Assembly (NCBI GenBank): GCA_938075415.1
Contig: CALJHC010000004.1
Span: 310,001-374,000 of the forward strand
DNA length: 64,000 bases
Direction of reading: 5' to 3'
Source of the DNA: an uncultured Rubripirellula sp.
GTDB taxonomy: Bacteria > Planctomycetota > Planctomycetia > Pirellulales > Pirellulaceae
Part shown: positions 9,258-17,221 of the stretch, piece by piece
Position numbering within the stretch: the first letter of the stretch is position 1
How the letters are laid out: every line of letters begins with the position of its first letter
The notes under the pieces: model-generated
What the model saw: the letters and a program-made list of their open reading frames with translations, nothing else
Told to the model about the DNA's origin: nothing
The model's database searches: none
Made by a program: the position numbers and the translations under genes

Positions 9258-10562
9258 CTAGAAAGCGGCGAGAACCTTTTCCGCGGCAGCAATGGTCTGA
9301 TCAATCATCTCCAAGGTGTGTTCCCGGCTAATGAACAACGCCTCAAACTGACTGCAAGGCATGTAAACGCCGTGATCAATCATTCCCCAGAAATACTTTG
9401 CGAACTGCTCTCGATCACTGCGATCCGCTTCAGGCCAACAACGCACAGGGTCGGGCTGAAAGAACAAAGTCATCATGCTTCCCACCTGCTGCACCTGATG
9501 AGGAACTCCGGCCGAAGTTGCTGCCGCATCGACACCCTTCGCCAGACGCTCACCAATCTGGTCCAAGTAGCCATAAGGTGATTCGTCTCGCAACAGCCGC
9601 AGTGTCGTGCTACCGGCTGCAACAGCAACAGGATTACCACTCAAGGTACCCGCCTGAAAAACCTTGCCAGCAGGTAGCACCTGATCCATGATATCGGCAC
9701 GCCCTCCGTAAGCCCCCAGTGGCATGCCACCACCGACAATCTTACCCAGTGTCGTCATGTCGGGGGTGATACCGAAACGTTCCTGAGCCCCGCCCAAAGC
9801 GAGGCGAAACCCGGTCATCACCTCGTCAAAAATCAGGACGGCACCGTCACGCTGAGTTTCTTCACGAAGCGTCTGTAAGAAATTAGGCTCCCCCGCAACG
9901 CAGCCCATGTTACCGACCACCGGTTCGAGAATCACCGCAGCGATCTCACCAGGATGGGCCGCAAAAGCCTGTTTGACCGATTCAGGATCGTTGTACTCCA
10001 GAACGATCGTGTCTTGACCAGCACCCTGGGTGACCCCCGGAGAATCAGGAACACCAAGTGTTGCCGCTGCACTTCCGGCAGCCACCAGCAGGCTATCAAC
10101 ATGGCCATGGTAATTGCCGGCGAATTTAATCACTTTGTCGCGTCCCGTTGCCCCTCGAGCAACCCGAATCGCACTCATCGTCGCCTCGGTACCACTGCTG
10201 ACCAATCGGACCTTCTCGATACTCGGAACGGCTTCGATGATCTGCTCGGCTAGTCCTGATTCGGCCTCCGTAGGGGCACCATAACTGGTCCCCTTTTGGG
10301 TTGCTCGAATCACTGACTCAATCACCTCGGGATGGGCATGACCGAGAATCATTGGTCCCCATGACCCGATGTAATCCAAGAATTGACGTCCATCGAGATC
10401 AAATAAATGGGGCCCCTTCGCATGTTCAATGAACAAGGGGGTTCCGCCAACCGCCCCAAAAGCACGGGCCGGGCTGTTGACCCCACCTGGCATCAATTGG
10501 CGGGCACGTTCGAAAGCGTCACGACTTTTGTTTCCAACGGAATAACTAGGAGAACTCGTCAC
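9258..10562 (-). CDS. hemL: Glutamate-1-semialdehyde 2,1-aminomutase
   Basis: A PLP enzyme of the C5 haem pathway that converts glutamate-1-semialdehyde to 5-aminolevulinate in the cytoplasm. It has 434 residues, the normal length. Visible hallmarks are the N-terminal RQLMPGGVNSPARAF, the PLP-phosphate region VSSGTEATMSAIRVAR, FDEVMTGFR with the cofactor-contacting Asp (~246), and the Schiff-base lysine in TLGKIVGGGMPLGAYGG (Lys ~274). The start is a GTG at 10562 preceded by AGAGG at a good distance, which supports this start. No other haem genes lie in the window, and it appears monocistronic. Confidence 0.97.
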   Translation of the reverse strand: MTSSPSYSVGNKSRDAFERARQLMPGGVNSPARAFGAVGGTPLFIEHAKGPHLFDLDGRQFLDYIGSWGPMILGHAHPEVIESVIRATQKGTSYGAPTEAESGLAEQIIEAVPSIEKVRLVSSGTEATMSAIRVARGATGRDKVIKFAGNYHGHVDSLLVAAGSAAATLGVPDSPGVTQGAGQDTIVLEYNDPESVKQAFAAHPGEIAAVILEPVVGNMGCVAGEPNFLQTLREETQRDGAVLIFDEVMTGFRLALGGAQERFGITPDMTTLGKIVGGGMPLGAYGGRADIMDQVLPAGKVFQAGTLSGNPVAVAAGSTTLRLLRDESPYGYLDQIGERLAKGVDAAATSAGVPHQVQQVGSMMTLFFQPDPVRCWPEADRSDREQFAKYFWGMIDHGVYMPCSQFEALFISREHTLEMIDQTIAAAEKVLAAF

Positions 10563-10987
10563 AATTGCCTCTTGCTTCGGTAAAAGTCAAAAACGTGCTG
10601 CTACGTCAAAATTCGCTGAGTTCTTCACCCTACCGACATGGATCCCTTCCCGGGGATCAAGTGATGCCGGCAGAGCGATTACCCGCCAGAGCTAGTATAG
10701 AGTGAAGGAATATCAGCAGAAGCCGCTTGTTTAAAGAGAGATCCGCTTGTTTCGAGATGGATCTGGGCGAACTGACGGCTGGCGTTGTCCCTTCCCTGGT
10801 GATCACGCAACCAATTCCGACGCCTAAAATCACGCACTATCAATGCGATAAACCCAGCAGCGGCATGATTTGGTTCGTTGATCACACATCAAATCCAGAG
10901 CCAAAAGACGCTTCTCAACCGCTGCCCTCACCCACCGTTTCCAAAAAAATCCATTTGAATCGTTAGCAGCAATCCATCAACTTCGAG

Positions 10988-11016
10988 AGGCGACTTCGAA
11001 AGGCGACTTCGAAAGG
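10988..11016. repeat. 13-bp tandem repeat, two full copies
   Basis: The unit AGGCGACTTCGAA occurs twice back to back, followed by AGG of a third. A degraded partial copy precedes it. Confidence 0.8.
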
Positions 11017-11044
11017 AATTGGGGCCTGAAGATTCAAACCATCG

Positions 11045-11077
11045 AAAAACCTGAAACGCCACTACGCGTCTCAGGTT
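11045..11077 (-). terminator. Intrinsic terminator downstream of trxA
   Basis: On the minus strand a 12-bp stem with one mismatch (AACCTGAGACGC / GCGTTTCAGGTT) and a short loop run into five T. It lies ~180 bp after the trxA stop and is the first credible terminator for that transcript. Confidence 0.7.
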
Positions 11078-11110
11078 ATTGGTTGCTTGAAAGTGTCACA
11101 CGTGGGAATT

Positions 11111-11178
11111 TGCACCCGCGCAGTGAATAGACCCGCTCAGTGAATGCACCCGTTCAGTGAATGCACCCGTTCAGTGAG
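11111..11178. repeat. 17-bp tandem repeat, four copies
   Basis: Four head-to-tail copies of TGCACCCGTTCAGTGAA. The two right-hand copies are identical except for the last base, and the two left-hand copies carry two or three changes each. The array sits between the trxA stop and its terminator, so it would be transcribed into the trxA 3' untranslated region. Confidence 0.9.
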
Positions 11179-11257
11179 GAGGTGTTCGCGATTCGCTCTT
11201 GGACAGCCCGAAAAGGCCGAAGCCATCCCGAGAACGTATCATCGCGACGATTCGGGA

Positions 11258-11587
11258 TCAGCTGCTTGCCGAATCCAACGCCTCTTGCAGTGCCGCCTTT
11301 GGACGAACACCCACGAAACTTTCAGCAATCTCACCGCCTTTAAAAATCAACAACGTCGGAATGCTGCTGATCCCAAACTGCTGGGCAATTCCGGGGCTGT
11401 CATCGATGTTCACTTTCCCCACGGTGATGGATGGGTTTTCGTTTGCCAATTCATCAATCATTGGAGCGATCTGACGACACGGACCACACCAAGGAGCCCA
11501 AAAGTCAACCAAGACGGCTCCGTCTGCCGAGAGAACTTCGGAGCTAAAGTTATCATCGCTAAATTCTTTGACCGCGTCAGACGCCAT
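11258..11587 (-). CDS. trxA: Thioredoxin
   Basis: A small cytoplasmic disulfide reductase. The product is 109 residues, the normal length. The active site is FWAPWCGPCRQIAP, with Cys34 and Cys37 in the standard WCGPC context, then the cis-proline stretch (GISSIPTLLIFKGGE) and the conserved VGVRPKAALQEAL end. There is no signal peptide, so it is a cytosolic TrxA and not a cytochrome-maturation thioredoxin. An AAGG precedes the ATG at 11587. It is monocistronic, with an unusual repeat-bearing 3' region. Confidence 0.95.
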   Translation of the reverse strand: MASDAVKEFSDDNFSSEVLSADGAVLVDFWAPWCGPCRQIAPMIDELANENPSITVGKVNIDDSPGIAQQFGISSIPTLLIFKGGEIAESFVGVRPKAALQEALDSASS

Positions 11588-12003
11588 TTCTTGGGTACCT
11601 TGAATAAGGGTTATCGAGCTTCTCGGGAATCGCCGACGCGATACCTACTTCTTTCTTCGAGCAAGTGACTCAACCGCCATCGCAAACTCGGTTATGCGTG
11701 ACGTTGGCCCGATCCGCAATCACTGCAAACCATTTGGCCACGCATCCTGCAACGAGCAGAGTTCAGCTGAGTGAACGCTCAAACGAAGCCAACGCATTGT
11801 AGGACCCATAAGCCGGGTGTCAATTTGCTCGCAACCGTTCTGACTCCCAGGCCAACCTAATTCCCACTGTTGCCGTTCCCAATGGACCACTTACCTGGAT
11901 CTGATACCGGTGTCGAGGATGACTTTGACTGACTTCAACTCGTTGTCTTTGGTTTAAGACCTTGAAAGACCCTCCAATGTAGCGACAGGGAAAGGATCCC
12001 AGC
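11588..12003. other. Spacer
   Basis: About 415 bp between the Nudix gene and trxA; presumably holds the trxA promoter. No gene, hairpin or repeat that I can support. Confidence 0.4.
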
Positions 12004-12678
12004 TCATGCCTGCAACACTGTTGCTAACTCGTCGAGCAGCATCGCAGTGGCTCCCCAGATCTCATCCCCGTCATGCTCAAATGCGGGGGCGATGAACGAA
12101 AACTGGCACTTGGGATCCTTCGATTGCCCCAATTGCCGTGTCTTTTTGACTCGAATCCTTGCCGCAGGATCCAGCAGCCGTTGAATCGGTAACTCAATGA
12201 CCTCGGCCACCTCATTCGGATCAGGCCTCCAGAAGTGCTTTGGGCACTCCATCACACAAACAATCGGGTGAACGTGGTTACGACTTGCATAGACGTAAAG
12301 CGAAGTTAGCTGCCCGAGCACCATCGGGGCATGCGGCTCGCAACCAAGCTCCTCGACAAATTCGCGAAAGGCCGCAGTCTCGAGGTCTTCCCCTGCTTCA
12401 ACACGCCCACCCGGAAAACAGATTTGGCCGGGATGATGTTCTAAATGATCGGGACGCTTGGTCAGGGGAATTGTCCATCCAAGCTGCGGATGCTGATAAA
12501 GTGCAACCAGAACAGCAGCAACCCTTGAATTAGCTGGAACTGGGCCACGATGCCGTCCATATGACAACTCGGGACTCATCCGCGAGCCAGACATGATAAC
12601 TCGCGTTCGCAAACGCTCGGTGAGCGTGGTTAACAAATGCTCACGCGACAATTGATCTGTCATGAGCAGAGCATCCAT
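12004..12678 (-). CDS. Nudix hydrolase, CoA pyrophosphatase type (NudL-like)
   Basis: The product is 224 residues. The Nudix box GRVEAGEDLETAAFREFVEE plus LG (residues ~91-112) matches the consensus with all catalytic glutamates. Just before it, LTKRPDHLEHHPGQICFPGG matches the extra signature of the CoA-pyrophosphatase subfamily (LxxRxxxLxxHxGQxxFPGG). Members split CoA or its derivatives into 3',5'-ADP and 4'-phosphopantetheine. The C-terminal half (ASRNHVHPIVCV, EIWGATAMLL) also fits this family. Start at the ATG at 12678 or at 12663. It is monocistronic. Confidence 0.88.
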   Translation of the reverse strand: MDALLMTDQLSREHLLTTLTERLRTRVIMSGSRMSPELSYGRHRGPVPANSRVAAVLVALYQHPQLGWTIPLTKRPDHLEHHPGQICFPGGRVEAGEDLETAAFREFVEELGCEPHAPMVLGQLTSLYVYASRNHVHPIVCVMECPKHFWRPDPNEVAEVIELPIQRLLDPAARIRVKKTRQLGQSKDPKCQFSFIAPAFEHDGDEIWGATAMLLDELATVLQA

Positions 12679-13163
12679 TTTCCATTGATCGCGACAAATA
12701 ACGAAAAATCGGTTCGTTCAACCAAGACGCTGGCTGAGAATCCTGAACGACGCAGTGGACGACGCCAAAAGCCAAATCGCTTACTGACATTCCGAAAAGG
12801 TTACTGACATCTCAGGGAATCTGCTAATTCGAGGAATCCCGCCGAACGGCTTCGATCCTGTTCCATCAACAAAAGGTTGAAGCGTCTCGCCAGCCTTGAC
12901 CACTCTCCGTCCTGCCCAAACCGTCTAACAATGGCAAAAGTCCCCTTCTGATCCTGTCGGTTTTTACCTCACAGCTGATAAAACCAGCTCACAGGGAAGA
13001 CCAAACCGTAACGTCGGTGCTGACTGATCAGCTTTGCACATCAGCAGACCGCTAATGGAGAAAGCAGACGCTCTGATGCATGCAAACAATTTGGGCAGTC
13101 AGCGGACTGGCGAGCGATGACCACGGCAACCTTCCCGATGAAATCGCCTCAGCCCTCGGCGAC
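12679..13163. other. Spacer
   Basis: About 485 bp. A 10-bp direct repeat (TTACTGACAT) occurs twice near 12780-12812. Otherwise nothing is seen. Confidence 0.4.
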
Positions 13164-13910
13164 TTACAAATGCGTCTCGAGCAATCGCCGTAGTTTTCGT
13201 AATTCAACTCGGTGATCCAAACCATCCAAGGGGACCATATGGGCGGTCAAAGCGCGGTCGTATTTCTCTCGCTCAAGCTGGGTGATCAGTCTTGCATAAT
13301 CAATTTCACCCTGGCCGATGCTGACTTGAAAGGCATCCGGCCTTGAGTCCCTCAGGTATGTATTGCAGACAAATTTCATGATCTTGTCGACGTTCTTTTC
13401 TTTGCCCCCGCAACAAAGGTAAACGCTGGGATCGAGGGATATCCCAAGTCCATCGACATTATTGCAAAGCACCATCAAAGTATCCGGATCGTCACTTAGA
13501 CAACCCAACTGACTTCGGACGCTGACGCGAATTCCCTCGGCATCTCCGATTTCAACCAAACGCTTCAGGTGCTCGACTTCCTCATTAAAAGGTGTCCCAT
13601 GCTCACCCGAAGGGACAATCAAATTGACGACCTTTGTGGTTTTCGCAAGTCGGCAAAGATTTTCAAAATCCTCGTAGTGTTGCTCACCAGTTGAGGCCAA
13701 CTCAACGCTAAAGCCCGAGATATCGAGACGATGCGTATGACGAAGGATCTGAACCGACCGGTCAAGATCCATCAAGACTTCACTCGGCTTGATACCGCCG
13801 GATTCGTGGATTGCGATCTCCACTGCCGTAAATCCAAGATCCGACAAAACCTCAATCGCCTCCTGAAGTTCCATCTCAGGCCAGCACTCAGTTGAAGCTG
13901 AAACAAACAC
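13164..13910 (-). CDS. Sugar phosphate isomerase/epimerase-like TIM-barrel protein
   Basis: The product is 248 residues and resembles the xylose-isomerase-like (AP endonuclease family 2) barrel: an N-terminal CWPEMELQEAIEVLSDLGFTAVEIAIHE, a middle LCRLAKTTKVVNLIVPSGEHGTPFNEEVEHL, then GISLDPSVYLCCGG, and a C-terminal LITQLEREKYDRALTAHM. Planctomycetes carry many such proteins, often in sugar catabolism. The expected metal ligands are only partly recognisable (Glu in EIAIHE, Asp in LDPS), and I cannot name a substrate. The GTG start at 13910 is preceded by GGAAG at a good distance. It is a stand-alone gene. Confidence 0.75.
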   Translation of the reverse strand: MFVSASTECWPEMELQEAIEVLSDLGFTAVEIAIHESGGIKPSEVLMDLDRSVQILRHTHRLDISGFSVELASTGEQHYEDFENLCRLAKTTKVVNLIVPSGEHGTPFNEEVEHLKRLVEIGDAEGIRVSVRSQLGCLSDDPDTLMVLCNNVDGLGISLDPSVYLCCGGKEKNVDKIMKFVCNTYLRDSRPDAFQVSIGQGEIDYARLITQLEREKYDRALTAHMVPLDGLDHRVELRKLRRLLETHL

Positions 13911-14616
13911 GTTAACTTCCTTCTCCGCTTCTCAAATCCATCACTGACATCGCCTCAAACCCGTTGGATTGGAGACATCTGGCCGGATGAAAATGAGTTA
14001 GATTTAGCACCGCTATTCATCCAGAAAATCGATGAACTTAGGCCTTTTCTAGTCGTCTTAATTAAATCGCAAACCGTTCCTACTGCCTGCTAGCAAATAG
14101 GGTTCCCTGCGCTCCAAGCGACAGGTTGCGAGTGTTCTCGCAAGCTTACAGTGAGCAGGCACCTTGCGACAGCCCGATCTGACCAACAAACAAGCACCCC
14201 GAGGAGGACAATCATTTCGGGACCAGAGAAGAATCGTCTCGCTTATCCGCAGCTGACATCAGTGAGATTGCCAAGTGGGTATCTCAAGAACCACCTCTCA
14301 AGCCTAATGGCTTCAAGAAACCCCATGAATGACCTCCCATTGTGCATGATTCAATTTCGAAAAAGAGTCTCGGTGCATCCGCAAACAACCAGAAATCACC
14401 CTCAAACCCTATTTCAAAATCAGTGATATGACTTGGCCGACCCAAACCCTTGTCTTGAACGAATCGTTCGATCCTCGCCAACAAGAAATCCGCGGCAATT
14501 ACCGATTGATTTTTCCCGCGAGATAATGATCACGTCGCGTGATAGCAGGGTGAACCTTGCCGAGGGCTGCTTTGAATCGACAGAACCACTACCCACCGCT
14601 GGTTCGCTCTGGGGGA
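13911..14616. other. Spacer
   Basis: About 700 bp between aroK and the isomerase-like gene, both on the minus strand. Open frames are short and overlap on both strands; none is credible. No hairpin or repeat stands out. Confidence 0.4.
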
Positions 14617-15156
14617 TCAGCCCTGCGAGGCGTTGCTCAGTTGATCCAGCACCTGCTGGACAACCTGCTGAGGCAAAAGATTCGAAACATCAATTCGATA
14701 ATCACTTGCCTGTTGATAGAGAGGATGTCGAACCTCCAGCAGCTCTCGGATCTCATCAAGCTCAGAGAGATCAGTCAACGAGGGTCGTCGCTGGGCTGTG
14801 CTGGCATCACCTCGCAAACGCACCAACAAGGTCTCCGCATCCGCGTCCAGCCAGAAACAAACCCCGCTGCGAGCAATCTCTTGACGATTCCCTTCCCGTA
14901 AAATTGCTCCACCACCCAATGCAATCACACTGCGTGGGCCGCTCGCCACTTCTTTGAGAGCGATCGATTCCAGATCACGAAAAGCAATTTCTCCTCCATC
15001 AGAAAAGATCTCTCGAATCGACTTACCCGCATTGGCTTCAATCAAATCATCCAAGTCGGTCCAAGGCAATTGAAGTTGTTGCCCCAATCGACCAGCAATG
15101 GTCGACTTACCCGTTCCGCGGTAACCGGTCAGATAGAGGTGCTGTCTTTTACTCAT
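14617..15156 (-). CDS. aroK: Shikimate kinase
   Basis: Phosphorylates shikimate at O-3 with ATP in the aromatic amino-acid pathway. With the ATG at 15156 the product has 179 residues (MSKRQHLYLTGYRGTGKST), typical for the family. The Walker A loop is GYRGTGKST (~11-19), the shikimate-binding residues are in DLDDLIE (~34-40) and FRDLE (Arg60), and the GGG loop is IALGGGAIL (~79-86). The lid is STAQRRPSL, and the adenine-binding EVRHPLYQQASD is at the C-terminus. The frame is open 20 more codons upstream, but Walker A is close to the N-terminus in this family. It is divergent from the SGNH hydrolase gene. Confidence 0.95.
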   Translation of the reverse strand: MSKRQHLYLTGYRGTGKSTIAGRLGQQLQLPWTDLDDLIEANAGKSIREIFSDGGEIAFRDLESIALKEVASGPRSVIALGGGAILREGNRQEIARSGVCFWLDADAETLLVRLRGDASTAQRRPSLTDLSELDEIRELLEVRHPLYQQASDYRIDVSNLLPQQVVQQVLDQLSNASQG

Positions 15157-15485
15157 GCCCACATTCTTGCTCTTGTCCGCCGACGTTGCGAGTCCCTTAA
15201 TCCCGGGCAAAATCAATCTGCAAGGATCGCCGGACGTGAAAAACCTTTCAAGCCAATCTTTTTTGGGAACTTAAATCCCCTGCATGCTGACATAATTTAC
15301 GTCAGAATGAACGCGATCAACCGCTTGGAACGGCATTGCCTTGCTGCATAATTTAGGCACAACAAGCGACCCAATCACTTCAAAATTACCGCTCACCCGT
15401 TTTGCCGCTCTCCTCACCTTCGAGTCGGCGACCAAGAAAACCTCGTGACAAAGCAGAGCTTTAAATTGGCAATCAGGAACGAATC
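15157..15485. other. Divergent spacer aroK / SGNH hydrolase
   Basis: About 330 bp that should contain promoters in both directions. No clear boxes, hairpins or repeats seen. Confidence 0.4.
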
Positions 15486-16973
15486 GTGCTGAGACCGACG
15501 CGACGCAACCGGAGACTCTGGCCAATGCGACTAATGGCAGTTGCCTTGTCACTAAGTCCTTTGTTGATTGCGGAATGGGTACTCAGGATTCAACGCTCGC
15601 GTGGCCAGACCGCAAATGCGTTGCGAGCGATTGACAGCGATCCATTGGTTGACCTGCATCAACTCAAGCCGCTTTTCGTTCCAAACCAACGGGGTGACCA
15701 ATGGGAGATCCCATCGGATCGTTTCAATTTCTTTTGCAAGGACTCCTTTGCAGCTAAAAAACCTGCGAACTGCCGTCGCATCTTTGTTCTGGGTGGATCG
15801 ACCACCCAAGGAAGACCGTTCGCCACCGACACCGCTTTCTCAAGTTGGCTGCGTCTGCGTTTGGAAGCGGGCGACCCAGAAACCAAATTCGAAGTCGTGA
15901 ATTGTGGTGGCGTTTCCTACGCGAGCTATCGAGTTGTCCGAATTCTTGAGGAAGTGCTTGCTCACCAACCTGATGCGATTGTCATCTACTGCGGCCACAA
16001 TGAATTTCTGGAGGATCGTGAATATGCAAGTGTTCGAAAAATCACCGGATGGAATCAAACACTAATCAGTGCATTGCAGAAAATCGAAATCGCGAGATGG
16101 ATCAAGAAGAACTCTTTGCCAGAAGCACCGCTCGCAACCGTGATGCCCCAAGAGGTATCGACTCGTCTGGACCGGTACGAGGGATTAAAAAAATACCGTC
16201 GCGATCCACAATGGCGAGAAAATGTTGAACAACACTACCTGCATTCGCTGGAACGAATGCTGTTGCTGGCTAACCAGGCTAATGTCCCTCTCATTGTCTG
16301 CGTGCCTGAGGGCGATCTGGTCAACACGCCACCTTTCAAGGTGACACCCGACGCATCTCTTGGTGCCGAGGCTTTGAGGCGATTTGAAACAGGGTGGACC
16401 GTTGCGCAGGATCCCAACGAGCAGATTTCGAAACGACTTGATGCAACTGTGCAATGTCTTCAACTCGACCCACTGCACGCCGGTGCAAATTATGTTCATG
16501 GCCGACTCCAGTACGATCGTGGTAATCACGTTGATGCACTCAATCATTTAACCTTGGCGAGGGATGAAGACGTATGCCCACTTCGAGCAACTTCGCCAAT
16601 CATGAAAACCGTCAAGCAACTTGCTGAACAAGGTGATGCGATCATCGTTGATGTGCCCGCCTTATTCGACCAACGTGACCACAATGGATCACTGGTTCCC
16701 GATGGAATCCCTGACCCCGAATGGTTTGTTGATCACGTTCACCCCACCATCAATGGTCACCAAGTCATTGCGGAAGCCTGCTTTGATGCAATGAAATTTC
16801 TGCCTTGGGTTAAAGAAACGGAGGACTCAAACAAAACCTACGAAACAAGCATCTCCAATCATCTCGGGAGACTCGGGGAAGAATACTTTGCTCGTGGAAA
16901 ACAACGTTTGGAGGGATTAAGGACTTGGTCAGCCGGTCGATCAGGTGAGCCACCGGACCCATCAACGCAGTAG
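15486..16973 (+). CDS. Membrane-anchored SGNH/GDSL-family hydrolase with TPR-like insert
   Basis: The product is 495 residues. After a basic N-terminus, a single hydrophobic segment (~14-32) probably anchors it in the membrane with the enzyme outside. The SGNH blocks are FVLGGSTTQG (Ser ~105), the Gly block NCGGVSYAS, YCGHNEF (Asn ~172) and DHVHPTINGH (Asp/His ~417-420). Between the third and fourth blocks is a stretch with TPR character (LDPLHAGANYVHGRLQYDRGNHVDALNHL). Such proteins are esterases or acyltransferase-like hydrolases acting on carbohydrates or lipids; the substrate is unknown. The GTG start is supported by AGGA seven bases upstream. It reads in the same direction as the ceramidase-like gene 248 bp downstream. 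Confidence 0.8.
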   Translation: MLRPTRRNRRLWPMRLMAVALSLSPLLIAEWVLRIQRSRGQTANALRAIDSDPLVDLHQLKPLFVPNQRGDQWEIPSDRFNFFCKDSFAAKKPANCRRIFVLGGSTTQGRPFATDTAFSSWLRLRLEAGDPETKFEVVNCGGVSYASYRVVRILEEVLAHQPDAIVIYCGHNEFLEDREYASVRKITGWNQTLISALQKIEIARWIKKNSLPEAPLATVMPQEVSTRLDRYEGLKKYRRDPQWRENVEQHYLHSLERMLLLANQANVPLIVCVPEGDLVNTPPFKVTPDASLGAEALRRFETGWTVAQDPNEQISKRLDATVQCLQLDPLHAGANYVHGRLQYDRGNHVDALNHLTLARDEDVCPLRATSPIMKTVKQLAEQGDAIIVDVPALFDQRDHNGSLVPDGIPDPEWFVDHVHPTINGHQVIAEACFDAMKFLPWVKETEDSNKTYETSISNHLGRLGEEYFARGKQRLEGLRTWSAGRSGEPPDPSTQ

Positions 16974-17221
16974 AAAATGGGCATGCAACCAAGAAGACAT
17001 TTCTGACAAATCCACCTGATGCCGGTGAAACAAATACCCGCTTCCAAGCAATGCGTGCTAAAAACCAAGGACCCACTTTGCCAATGAGTGATGCCGTATC
17101 CGACCAGTGATTCCCGAATGAACGATTGAGAATCATGGCTTAACGCGAGCATGAAGTCACGCAAGGGCATCGACTTGAGATTCATCATCTCGAAACAACT
17201 CACCACTGGGAGACGAACGCG

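Larger units (their letters stand above)
10563..11257. other. hemL-trxA spacer
   Basis: About 700 bp. It contains a 13-bp tandem repeat (10988-11016), the trxA terminator (11045-11077) and a 17-bp tandem repeat (11111-11178). The hemL promoter should lie in the left part. No gene is supportable. Confidence 0.5.

Noticed and set aside
11061..11161. Possible CRISPR array from the closely spaced repeats near trxA
   Set aside because: The 17-bp units are head to tail without spacers, and there are no cas genes.
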